DNA from: Tethya wilhelma
Lineage: Eukaryota > Porifera > Demospongiae > Tethyida > Tethyidae
DNA: 64,000 nt
Assembly (NCBI GenBank): GCA_964030475.1
Contig: CAXIPT010000004.1
Coordinates: 1,030,385 to 1,094,384, forward strand
Direction: 5' to 3'
Shown: positions 13,501-24,478 of the stretch, in pieces
How the letters are laid out: each line of letters starts with the position of its first letter
How positions within the stretch are numbered: the first letter of the stretch is position 1
The notes under the pieces: generated by a model
Told to the model about the DNA's origin: nothing
What the model saw: the letters and a program-made list of their open reading frames with translations, nothing else
Databases searched by the model: none
Position numbers and translations under genes: made by a program

Positions 13501-13881
13501 AATTAATTTTTTCGATGTCCACTTTCTTTATCCCCACCATTCAGCAACCTCTTATGATCAGACCAGAATTTCTTGGAGCCACACGAAATGTATCTCCCCT
13601 GGGATTCCTCATTGGTCAAAATGCCATCACATGTGTAAGTTATCTTTTACGTTAATAATGCAGGGGTAGTTTATGTGTATTGTATTTGAGTAACAGGAGG
13701 ACTTTGTGCAACAAGCAATAGTATACTTCAATGGCAAACCCGAGGAGTTTTACCAGGGTCTTATCAGGTCATTTCATAACGTAAGTATTATTTATGAATT
13801 ATTCACGTACCTCCCTAACTACCACAATCCCCCTCCCTTATGCCATGCACCACCACACACACACACACACATACATACACA

Positions 13882-13951
<70 letters not shown>

Positions 13952-16411
13952 CACACTCACACACTTTGTACACAGATACCAGGAGGAGAAGACCTTCCTT
14001 TTGACAGTAAGACTATAAATTGTAGCTGTATGATCAATCATGATTATTCCTTTAATTCCCTGATTCTTATGTATAGTTGAGAATGTTTTGAATCGACTAT
14101 TCAGTGGACAGTTCTCATTGAATTGCTTCGCTGCTGTTCACGGAACTGGACTCCCTCCTGCTGGTATACGATTGTTTGAGTAAAGCACCCACATTACACC
14201 AATTACAGTACCAATATGTTTATTCCTTTCAATACAGTAATGAGACAGCAACAAGCAGCATTTGAAGCACCATTGTTACCTCGTACATTGGAGTACCATC
14301 AGGTGGCACCTACACAACAGGCTATTACCACAACCTCATCAAGTAAATTGTATATATTGTGTAAGCAGTTTGTATTGTAACTAATAGACCCTATATTGTT
14401 TACTTGTAGATCGTGAAAGCTACTCTAAACCACCAATTCCAAGAAATCCACACATGAATTGGACTCAAAGTGAACCAGTACCTGACAGAAGTCAACCAGT
14501 TTGTGAGGAGGCAATTCAGAGGTCTAATACCAATCCTCTACCCATATCAAGACCACCATTACCATTGGTAGAAAACTCTGCTCTTGCATCAGAATCCACT
14601 TCATCGCAAGATGTGGTACAGCAAAAACTGACTGACCATCATAGACAGCCAAGGGTATCAGTACCGTCACACCCAGCAGCTAGATATGATGATGAAAAAG
14701 TGAAGAGCAAGCCACCATCAAATTCCATTTCTCTATCTAAACTGTCACAAGGTGCTCATAAAGGAAGTCCAAATTTTCAGGGAAAAGTTGCCTCTATACC
14801 ATCAGTGGCAAGTATTGTTAACGAAAAGAACCAACCAGATTATTTTCCTCAGGAAGAGCTCAAAAGATACTCAAGTAACAAACACCGTTCCCAGAACAAC
14901 CCAGTTAACTCTCCCAGTGCTCTTTGGCCTGTGAGCAATTCAGTTCATTCGAGTTCAAATAGCTCGATGCAATCCAATACTTCAAAAGCTGGAACTACCG
15001 CCAAAGATACTGATGTTCAACCCCATCAAATGCTTCAATTTGAAACTGAAACTGATACTGAAAGTGTTGCATACAGTACACTTACTGATGCACCTAGTCT
15101 AGCAGATTTTGAAGGCTCTGAAGCTGGTACAGAATTCACAGATGCTCAATCATATGCAGACAGTTGTGCCAGTATGTCTATTGGAGCAGAAAGAAGCCAC
15201 TCTGTGCCAAACACTGGAGGCACAAATACTCAAATAAGTCATGCAAGTCTAATTGTACACCCAGGTACAGAACAAGGTACGTTAAAATATTCTTATCATT
15301 TCATGTTAGCTAACTGCACAATGCCATGTAAAACTTGAAATAATTCAGATACCCATGCTAGAGCTAATGATTCTCAACAGCCATACTTCAATACATTCCA
15401 GTGGAATCCTATAACCAGTAAGTATAGTTATGGTCAAAATTATCTTCTTATGAACATGCGTGGTTATGTTTAATAGGTAAACAAGTATGTGATTGGAGTA
15501 AACTTGACCCATTCTTACTGGATGTCAATTTACCGGTAAAGCGTAACGTTCTGGGCAGAGGAGCATATGGCCATGTTGAAATTGTTGAACTGAAAGGAAA
15601 GGAGTATGCTGCAAAAGTTCTATACCCAAACAGCTCTGAGCAAAAAAGAGCTAAAATTATGAGGCGATACTTTACTGAGGTCAAAGTTCTCTCTCACTTA
15701 AGACACACGAACATAGTTGGTTATATTGGTGTTGCAATAAAAGACGAGTTTGAATTTCCACTTTTAGTAATGGAAAAGCTCGATGTTGATCTTCACAACT
15801 ATTTGGAACAAAAGCAAGGCCTTGAATTAGGACAGAAATTTTCCATTTTGTTCCAAGCAGCAAATGGTCTGCACTTTTTGCACACTCGCACCCCTGTCAT
15901 CATTCATCGTGATTTAAGTGCAAAGAATGTGCTCCTTGCAATTGGTTCCACAGAATCAAACCTAGTAGTCAAAATAGCTGATTTTGGAAATTCAAGAATC
16001 GTTGATTTGGACCCCTCAGAGAAGAGTCGTACTATGACTGATAATCCAGGTACACTTGTTTACACTGCACCAGAGGCTCTGACAAAGAAAGCACACTATG
16101 GTCCTCCAATCGACATATTCTCATTTGGACATTTAATGATATTCACAATTAACCAAGAATATCCGCAATATCTTAAAAAATCAACCTATCAAAAGACACG
16201 AAATGGGCCAAGACTCGGGCGAACTGAAGTTCAACGGAGGGCTGAGTACATAAAAAAAATGTACAGTATTTTGCCAAGAGAGCACAAGGTTGTTTGTTTG
16301 ATTAAAGATTGTTTACATGACAGGTCAGATCGTCGACCTACAACCACAAAACTTTTAAGTGTTTTAGCGAAAGCTCAGCAACAGTTGCAAGCTTACACAT
16401 CCACAGCCTAA
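7308..16411 (+). CDS. CARD-like / DD-like / ankyrin / TKL-type protein kinase
   Basis: About 27 exons and 1,750 residues. Exon 7596-7931 is CARD-like; 8231-8461 is DD-like (EVAFQWLKEKGSKCQLVELVLAL); 8598-8852 is a third death-fold-like domain. His/Gln-rich linkers follow. Ankyrin repeats span 10324-11984, with TPL and ALA-type helices and GAD hairpins. A conserved helical region of unknown fold covers 13135-14163. A Ser-rich exon (14410-15276) precedes the kinase, mainly in 15477-16411: glycine loop LGRGAYGHVE, lysine in YAAKVL, HRDLSAKN, ADFGNS and TAPEAL. All catalytic residues are present, so it should be active. The start is the ATG pair at 7308. The phase of exon 9079-9200 does not fit the next exon in my reading, so that junction is uncertain. 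RIP-type kinases pair kinase, DD/CARD and ankyrin modules; here the order is reversed, with the kinase at the C terminus. CARD rather than DED is a judgement from sequence feel. Confidence 0.8.
10543..10588 (+). repeat. CA microsatellite ending at a splice acceptor
   Basis: A (CA)n tract runs directly into the acceptor CACAG before exon 10590-10700. The paralogous exon of the minus-strand kinase gene (38046) has a long CA tract in the same place. Confidence 0.85.
12007..12606. repeat. Dispersed repeat R2, left copy
   Basis: The segment begins near TATAGTAGGAATGGGCC and shares several tracts with the reverse complement of 37165-37448: GGGCCGACTGTCCCATAGACA, a GAGACTGACCAGTCTC-like stretch and TAGTGTTGGAAAAAGTG. 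It fills much of the large intron 11985-13134. Confidence 0.6.
12607..13008. mobile_element. Foldback element with ~115 bp arms
   Basis: The left arm, about 12607-12721, is almost exactly the reverse complement of about 12893-13008. Both contain GTAGGAATGGGCAGTGCTGC and GACTTTAAATGTCGGCACA. The AT-rich loop is about 170 bp. No ORF. Confidence 0.85.
13852..13962 (+). repeat. CA microsatellite in a kinase-gene intron
   Basis: Imperfect (CA)n about 110 bp long ends about 13 bp before the acceptor of the 31-base exon 13976-14006. His-rich and Thr-rich open frames across it are artefacts. Confidence 0.9.
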
Positions 16412-17164
16412 CTATAAATTACAATGATAATTATGTCCATGCAATTATACTTTTGCAGTAATAATTACAAGTATAAATCAAATTTATATACTTATCAAAT
16501 TGCCATGATAAGCTTAGTTTATATTATACAAGGAGTGGGGCTCGCTTCGCTCGCCCACTCCTTGTTTGTGTATGTTTATAGGATCAGTTACTATAACTCA
16601 AACAATAGTAAGATAAAATTGATGAGCAAAGCTATTGTGTATAAATATTCTTCTATGGTCAGTTGGCTTAGGACAACTTTGGAGTTGAAGCAACACACAA
16701 CAATCACATCAATACTGGCATAAGCAATTGGAAACTCAATGCTGCTGCTTTTAGTTGGCCAGCTCAGCAATTTACCTCACTACGTGACGTCACAAACGAC
16801 CCTTTTCCGACTTCCGCCATTTTTGTAATCAGCTGGCAAAGAAACTCGTTATCTGGCTAGCTGTGTTTCGTGTACAGCGACAGAGAAGCAGACTCCTAGA
16901 AGCGAAAGTTCTCCCCTCACTACGCTTCTTTTGTGAAAGATTGGCTTCTCTTTCACGCTTTTTCGTCGGATCCAGACGCCACTGGTATGCCGTGTCAGCG
17001 ATCTCAAAAAAAGTTAGCCATACTTGTAGCGCCTGCCATTCTATCCTAGGCTAGTACTATCTAAGCTAGTTCTCTAGGCACACTTTTTATAGCTTGCATT
17101 TCTCACAGTCCAGAGAAAAAGTACCGTTTTAGCTCGAGGTCGCATCACTTCCGGTGACCCTCCG

Positions 17165-17199
<35 letters not shown>

Positions 17200-17677
17200 C
17201 ACACACAACTTTGCTTATAATAATTATGATTAAGATCAAATTCACTTCTTCACAAATTTCCCTTCGCCGGATTATACTCATGCCTATAATTATCATTTTT
17301 TCAAAAAAATTTACTTGTAGACAAATCTAGATCTATACAAAACTTTAATGCTGTGAGATACAGATCTGCAGAGAAGTATATAACAGTCTATATTGCACGT
17401 GTTGCAGAATTTAAAGCACCCCGAAAGTCAATTAAGTTTGAGCAAATTAATTTGGGCATGAATTTGGTAATGGTCATCACTTACACCTGTTCATGTGAGG
17501 GAAATCCCAAGGGGAATACCCTAAGAGTTCACTGAAAGTTTATAATATTTTTCGTGCTGCGAATTCCAGTCTTGCCTTTGTCTGGATAACCTGGAGTGGT
17601 GGGTGATTTTGTGCTGTGTCACCTGTGTGTGTTGTTATCTGTGCATGCTGTTGCTCGATTCGAAACGTACCACAACG
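16412..17677. other. Intergenic spacer holding dispersed repeat R1
   Basis: No gene seen. A dispersed repeat occupies about 16529-17095 and is shared with 39715-40175 and 56262-56795 (common tracts: AGAAGCGTAG, CCAGATAACGAGTTTCTTTG or its complement, TCGCTTTGCTCGC-like end). A CA run sits at 17168-17196. The last 180 bp are the promoter region of the next gene. Confidence 0.6.
17499..17540 (+). promoter_or_regulatory. Paired kappaB-like sites plus ACTGAAAGTT upstream of the CARD-ZU5-DD gene
   Basis: GGGAAATCCC (17499-17508) fits the NF-kappaB consensus GGGRNWYYCC exactly. Two bases later comes GGGGAATACC (one mismatch), and after ten more bases ACTGAAAGTT (17531-17540). The same three blocks occur in the same order upstream of the minus-strand paralog (41872-41919). 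Distance to ATG 17678 is about 170 bp. Function is inferred from motif and conservation only. Confidence 0.55.
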
Positions 17678-20600
17678 ATGGAAAGTGCGGATCCTGAGGA
17701 GAATGCCTCCTGGTCAAAAGAAAGTAGCAAAGCCGTAGATGATTGCCCAGTGACGGGCAGCCAATTATCTCTCAGTATACCTGATGTTGTTTCAAAGGAG
17801 AGTAGTCATGAATGGGATGAATTTCGTCAAACTGAGCTGCCGTCTTTGACTGGTAATTATAGCTTCAAATGAGTATGCATGAACTGAGTGGATGTTTTTT
17901 TACTAGTTTCATGCCCAAACCCTTTCCCTTTTACATTTGGTGGGGTGGGGTGGGGGAGGAAGGGGGGGTCGGTAAAGTCTTCATACACAACTTATTCTAA
18001 TTGGTCCAGGAATTTCATGGACCAACTTTATTTATTAATAGGGTGCTAACTGCCATTTATACAGACAGGTGGGGGGGGGAAGGGCCTGGCAGTGGTCTCA
18101 TGCCCAGCCCCTTTTATTCCCCTTTTACATCACCATTTCTGTCCGTATATCTGAGCGTATATGGTTCTCATTTGCACATGACTATTTATTTACTAAATGG
18201 CTGCAGGTACAACATTAAGACAAGAGTCGGTACATGCCCAAATCATGGAAAAGATGGCCATACAGCTAAAACATGTCTGTGTTAGAAGTTTGGCTACTCT
18301 CCTGATGCATAGGAACATCATATCTCAAAGAGAACGTGAAATGTACTTGAAACCTGACAGAGAATGGGTGGCTGGGATGACAAAGGAAGACCATTTGAGC
18401 TGTCTTCTGATTGAGCGAGCAAAGCTACCAGTCACTGCACTGAAAGTGTTTGAAGCACTGTTTCTCAGTCTACGAGATTCCTATGAAGAAGGATCAAGTG
18501 TCACAACTAACAACCATTACTCCATTGCTCAAGTGCTTCTTGAAGAAGGTATAATAAAGTGTACTATAGTAGCTGTACCAACAATCACAATCTCATAATG
18601 TCCTCATAGCTGCCAAGAAGTGTCCAAGATACAAGAACAGTAAGCATAATACATATTAACCAGTCTGATGTTAATTTTAAGGTAATTACTATAATGACTC
18701 TTATTCCAGCAGACTCTGAATTGTCATCTATCCTTAAATCTATTCCGGTGATCGAATCTGACTTTGAGCCAGTCAAAGCAGCACATTTAATGGAAAACCT
18801 CAGCCTTCCAACCTCTACACAAACTTTCACCAGCTACAGACAGATCTGTCAACGCTGGTTGGACATTGGTGGTGCCAAGTGTACCATGGGACAGCTAGTC
18901 TTGGCTCTGGTGAAGAGTGGTCTAGGGAAACTATCTTCAGGGCTGTATCCTGTCTGTAAGTTGATTCATAGCTTGTAAACAACTGTGTGGTTTAGAAGGG
19001 GGTAGTATTATAATCAAGAGTTGATCTTAAGTCAGCAAATTTCATTGCCTACAGACAGAAGCAATCCTCCACGCTTCCAAAACTATGTGATGAATTTACC
19101 ATCTACTGGTGTAGGACGCACTTGGAAATCAATAGCCTATGTCCTAGGCTATAAAGACACGGACCCAGAGGTCTTCTATGTTGAGAATCACTGTCCTATG
19201 CCAACTCTTCAACCGAGAATGTTCCTTCGAGTGTTTCGTCTTCCTGATTGTGATGAAGACATGGGTTTGGTTGTCTCAGAGATTGCAAGTGGTAGTCCAA
19301 GTAAGAATAAATTTATATATTCCAGATTTCACTCTACTATACACATAATTCATTACAATCCATGTCTTTACAGTTACTCAGCCAAAAAGTGATGATTTAG
19401 AAGTAAAGCCAAATTTACAATGGCAGCTGTCAGCAGCAAGTAGATTTGATACAGTAGTATAATAGTAACAGTGAGAGTGATTGCTCGATCTCGATGATTT
19501 GATGGCTTTGTTAAAGATAGTGTGACTCAGTTGTAATCAGGTCCCCATAATTATGAACAATGAGTAGCAGCAAGATTAAACTTCTTGATTTCCAGATTTG
19601 GTAGCTCCATAAGTTTTAGGGTGTTTTTTGAGCTAAATCTGTATAACCCATGCAATGTAACTTTTCATGGGCTATCTTGTGGTACCAAACTTGAAGCAGT
19701 TGTGTACGCATGCATCAGCTGGTAAGTCAGAATTGTGTCTAAATTTGATCGTGATTGGTGGCTTACTCTACTCAGTGATGTTGGACACTTGGACACTCTC
19801 CCTGTTATTATTATATACCAGCTTGGTCAATGAATTATATTATTATTTCGTTGCTTATTATAATTATGTAGCTCAACCTCATCAGGGTTTTACCAGTCAA
19901 TATTCTTTACGATCTACTCAATTGCCAACCCCGACGAGATTGACTCCCAGCATCGAATTCAGCAACTTTTCTCACAAGCCACTAAGTAGCCCATCTTCAA
20001 CACTGCAGGGTAGCTCCACTACGACTGATTCACCTGTAGCAGCAGCAAGAAATTACGAGTCAGAGCCTTTAACGTCTTTGGCAAGCACCATAGGAGGCTC
20101 AACTGATGTGGAAGGAGAAAGTGCTAGAGAAACAGCTGTCCCAAGCAGTATCAGTAACTCAATGAAAAACCTTGTGAGCACAAGTTCCTTTCATCATTCA
20201 GTTATTGGTAAGTGCTTAAATTGTGTACATTACGTATACCAAGAAATTTTCGAAGGGGAAAATTTTCTCGTTTTCGTCTTGAATAGAAATTCACGAGGAA
20301 AATTTTCGTGGATAGCAACTCAGAAACAACCAGAAGTAATATCTTTTCATGTTGAGATCCATTCTAGCTCTTTTTCTTGCAATAAATTCTTGCTGATTGC
20401 TCATTTTCAACGTTCTGTAAACCTACTAAACTGCGGCTTTCTAGCTTTAGTTGGCTGGCCAACATTGGCTATTTACATGCGTGTGCGTGTGCTCCGAAGC
20501 GGTGATTTTACGCATGCATGACATACCCTTACTTAACAAATTTGGTGGGGGAAAACTTTCGTGGACTGAAACCAAACCACAAAATCCACAAAAATCCCCC

Positions 20601-23600
20601 CCCTTTGAAAATTTCCCGCTATATCATGGTACATGGAAAATTCATTGGAAAAAATCTTGAGATCTAGATATAGGATTTAAACCCAGGTATTTCAAACTCT
20701 GGTTGAATGCTCTTACCACTGAGTTACTAGAGCTCACAGGCATTGGAGCAGAGAATAGTATAGTTATATATACACTACTATTCATAGACACTGTAGACAA
20801 CTTCCAGACCCAATCTCAAGGCCTACTTGTAATGGCATGACCCATGCACATGATGCAAATACATGACCAGCATGTTCTTCCCAATACAAACGTGCCATTA
20901 ACCTAATAACTGGCTTAGTCTGTCGGGGTAATTATCATGATGCTTTTAGCCTGATTTTTATTCTTGCAGTAGTATAATTATAATTATATTCACATAATAA
21001 TAAGCATGTTTCACAATTTCATTCTCAAAGACCTGCTGCAATCCATATATAGTCCAAGTATGCATGGGAATATAGATGCATGCATGTACTCAAAGTGCGA
21101 CAAACTTAATATAGTACTTATCACAATTAAATTTCATGTTACTACTATGTATACAGATCCCCTTCCAAGAAATGCTGAAGTCAAACCAAGTCAAAAGCAT
21201 TTACAATTTCCAGAAAATAGTGAAATAATTGACAACCAGTTCGCAAAGAATTACTATAACATTCAGAAAGATTATGACAAAAACATTGGCAACACAATTA
21301 AAGAGATCGTTCCAGGTTTGTTAACAGTACGTACACACAGAGGTTAATTGGCATGTTATTATAATTATAATAGTGACCAATTAATTGTTGCAGATTCTGA
21401 CATAGATGAAATTGTACTACACAGTTGCAATATAATTGAAGAAAGCAAGTTTATTGTGACTAATAAAACAGATACATTTCGATTGGATAGACATGACTTT
21501 ACTTTATCTGCTCCTAACGATTGCCTTCCCACTGGTGTAACCTCTGTTAAGCTACACGTCAAAGTTTGTTCAAGTGGACCCTTTGAACTTCCTTCAAAAA
21601 GTGACCTTATGTCAGTTGTGTGCTGGATCAAACCAGATCCACCGTGTGAATTCACCAAACCCCTCACCATGACGATGGAGCATTGTGCTGCAATCACTGA
21701 TGACAGACAGCTGTCTTATCTCACATTCATCCGAGCACACTGCACACAACCAACCCTCCCGTACACCTTCAAGGAAAGAAAAGGTGGTGTCTTCACTTCA
21801 AGTCATGGTGTTATTAAACTTACAAGATTTTCTGGCTATGGAATTGTCTCAAAATCTGATTCATTATTATTATCATCATCATCATCATCATCACAAAGTA
21901 CCAGTTCAGAAGGAGAATCATCTGCAGTAGCGGCATCAGGAGACCAGCAAGGTATCCAGAGGCCGGGCATGAGGTGTGGAGTATGGAAATTTAATACAAA
22001 GTTACATAGTAACCAGTGGCAAGTTCGAGTTATTGTTGCTAGAATGCTTGCAGCCATAAAACAGGTGTGTGCATGACTCCTATATATATCTATCTCAGGA
22101 CCACAGTGTGTACATGTACATGTCATGTACCTTAGATTTATTTCTTTGCATTCAGGTGGTTGAGAAACCCTCAATGTTTGGCCAACCCAGGTCGGAGTAT
22201 GATTTCGATATGGTTCTTCATGCTGATACAAGTACCCTGAGTATACCCAGTGCTACAATTAAAAGTGAAGACTGGGAACTATCTCCTTGTCACAAGCCAG
22301 TGGTATGTTTCTAGAATGGGCATACATTTCTAGTTCTTGTATCAGTTTAATAATGCTACATAATTGTGAATATTATTGTTAGATTCATATCAAAGTGTTT
22401 CAGGTGTAGCCTTGTTCCCAGGCTCCTAGCTCCCTTGCAAATATTTTTCTAATGTTGTGGTTTGTATTGAGTAAGTATTTTTGTTCCTGCATGCATGAAG
22501 ACTGTTGTATTTAATTCAAAAATAAATAAATCATGATTAACAATTGTTTCTGTACAGATTAACTACAGTGACATTCTCCAGTACAATAACAAAGACAGTC
22601 GACTGCCTGGTTTCTATCTCAGTGTCCTCTGGAAGGGATCTGGACCCCCTCAAGGTGTTCTCAATGAACGCATCTACTTTACTGGAGATTATCAAGAGGA
22701 ATTCTTTCAAGTGATTATCAATCCAGGTTTGTGCAGTATGGTGTCAGTCAATATTTCACATTTTTCAGACATGCAGATTAATTATGTAATTTATGTATAA
22801 ATTATAGCACTAGCAAATGAATACTGTCAGGTCGTTTGTTTGTTTGTTTTATTGGGTTTGCATAACATTAACCCCATCACTCTGTCGCATGTATCTGTAT
22901 ACCGTATAACGGATAAATTTGGCGGGCTTAAAATTTGGCAAATTCCTATTTTAGGATTATTGGCGATTTTAAATTTGGCGATTCAATTCCGCACGCTGCA
23001 TAGTTTATATGGGCACACGTGCGATGCAAGTTTACCCGCTATACGGTATAATTATAGTCAATTCCTCACACTATGTGCATTCTGAGGGGTCGCTTCTATC
23101 AATGTTGTTCATTAATTCAAAAACTCTATTCACACACACACACGTAGAGGTGAACTACCGATATCACCCATCTGTTGATCCCACAGTTCCTACTTCTGCA
23201 CAGTACTTAGTTCCATCTCGATCTGAACAAGCAACTGTCAGACAATGTAAGTTATACTGTTAAGCCCTCCCATGACATGTACGTTAATCGATCAAAGACT
23301 CATACTTGCAAGTCTTTTATCTACTCAATTACAGCTAGCAGTGATTCTCAAACTCATAGGCCTGAATTATCAGTGTACGAAGGTAGGTCCTATACTTAAA
23401 GCAAGCACTTCTGTGATCATTATTGACTTTATAATACATCCATGCTTGCAGAGGCTCGTTTAGATGTCAACACTCATTTGCGTGCGGTTCGAAATGCTGT
23501 GTGGGATGCTCGTGACAAGTGGCTTGATATCGGAGTTGAACTGGGTGTGCCTTATACCACACTCAGCAATATTGCATCGGAAGGGAAGGACAATGGTGAG

Positions 23601-23735
23601 TGTTTGAGGAAGATGCTTGTGGAATGGCTGAAGGGAACTGGAGAAGGTACACCAAGGTGGAGTGGACTTGTCGAGGCTTTGAAGAAACCGTCTGTTGGTT
23701 TTGAAGAACTGGCAAGGAATATAGCTGATAGATAA
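17678..23735 (+). CDS. CARD-like / DD-like / ZU5 / UPA-like / death domain protein
   Basis: Fourteen exons splice in frame to 1,005 residues: 17678-17852, 18207-18548, 18610-18639, 18710-18955, 19055-19300, 19374-19439, 19872-20207, 21157-21315, 21394-22064, 22156-22302, 22558-22726, 23148-23246, 23335-23382, 23452-23735. The first exons match the minus-strand kinase gene at 41755 almost block for block: a SIPDVV/HEWDEFR leader, a CARD-like domain, a DD-like domain and a third domain. A Ser/Thr-rich linker is also shared. Here a ZU5 domain (exon 21394), a UPA-like region (22156-22726) and a C-terminal death domain (DKWLDIGVELGVPYTTLSNI) replace ankyrins and kinase. ZU5-UPA-DD is the supramodule of UNC5 and PIDD. 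The PIDD-type His-Phe-Ser self-cleavage site appears here as RFS (LTRFSGYGI). A cytoplasmic scaffold role is inferred. Confidence 0.85.
20237..20631. mobile_element. Palindromic MITE, TACCG family A
   Basis: It starts TACCAAGAAATTTTCG and ends GAAAATTTCCCGCTATATCATGGTA (last bases). It is degenerate and lies in the intron 20208-21156. The remaining 500 bp of that intron are AT-rich with nothing recognised. Confidence 0.6.
22900..23048. mobile_element. Palindromic MITE, TACCG family B
   Basis: The ends TACCGTATAACGGATAAATT and ACCCGCTATACGGTA are inverted. GGCGATTTTAAATTTGGCG-type repeats lie inside. It is intronic (22727-23147). Confidence 0.7.
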
Positions 23736-24478
23736 ATTAAGATTATTAATGGCAAGTTAAGCTAGTGACTTACATGCATGATATTTTTATACTAATATCT
23801 TCAAAAAAAATTGTACGGCAACTGAGCCTGTTTTACTCTGACCATATATAACTGCAACTGGAACTGATTTGAAAAAGAGGGTACTAGGAAGCTTGGAGCA
23901 TTGAGAATAATGCTGGAATAGGTGAAAATTTTGTGATTTTTGGTAATGGTCATCACACAAGCATGCATGAATGAAGATTGTTGAGGTACAAAAAGAATGC
24001 ATATAACCCCCCTGTATCTTACTCCAAAAAGCAGTTTTGATATATTTAAGGTGGTTAAACTGTGTTATATTTTTGGTCGTGGGCTTGTTAGTGTTGTTAC
24101 AAGCCTTGTAAGGTTAATGTGCAACATTAGCTTGCTATATACACTTTACTATGATGACCCTGCTACCAAGAATAATTTAATGGGGATCATTAAAAAGAAT
24201 AATAGGGTCATGTATTGGGAATTTAAGAATAGAATAATATAAATTTTTGAGCATAATTTCACAAGGCCTAACTATAATCCCTGTAAGGAATTTCCTTTAC
24301 ACGAATTATTAGAAACAAATTTTAATACCTAAATACACACACGTATATACACACAAACTATATTGTCAGAGTCAACAACTGTTCTCACCAATATGCATGA
24401 CTTGTACATTGCAAAATAAGATCTTAATAAAGCCATTCTACAGTACTTATATATAAAAATCTAAATTAAGATACTTTT
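23736..24478. other. Convergent 3' spacer at the centre of the mirrored cluster
   Basis: This lies between the stop codons of two convergent genes. It is AT-rich. I see no domain-like ORF and no clear inverted repeat across the centre. Confidence 0.6.

Noticed and set aside
18207..18548. Calling the first domain a DED
   Set aside because: The helix spacing and the LATLLMxRxILSxREREMY-type start look more like CARD; I kept 'CARD-like' since no profile search was possible.
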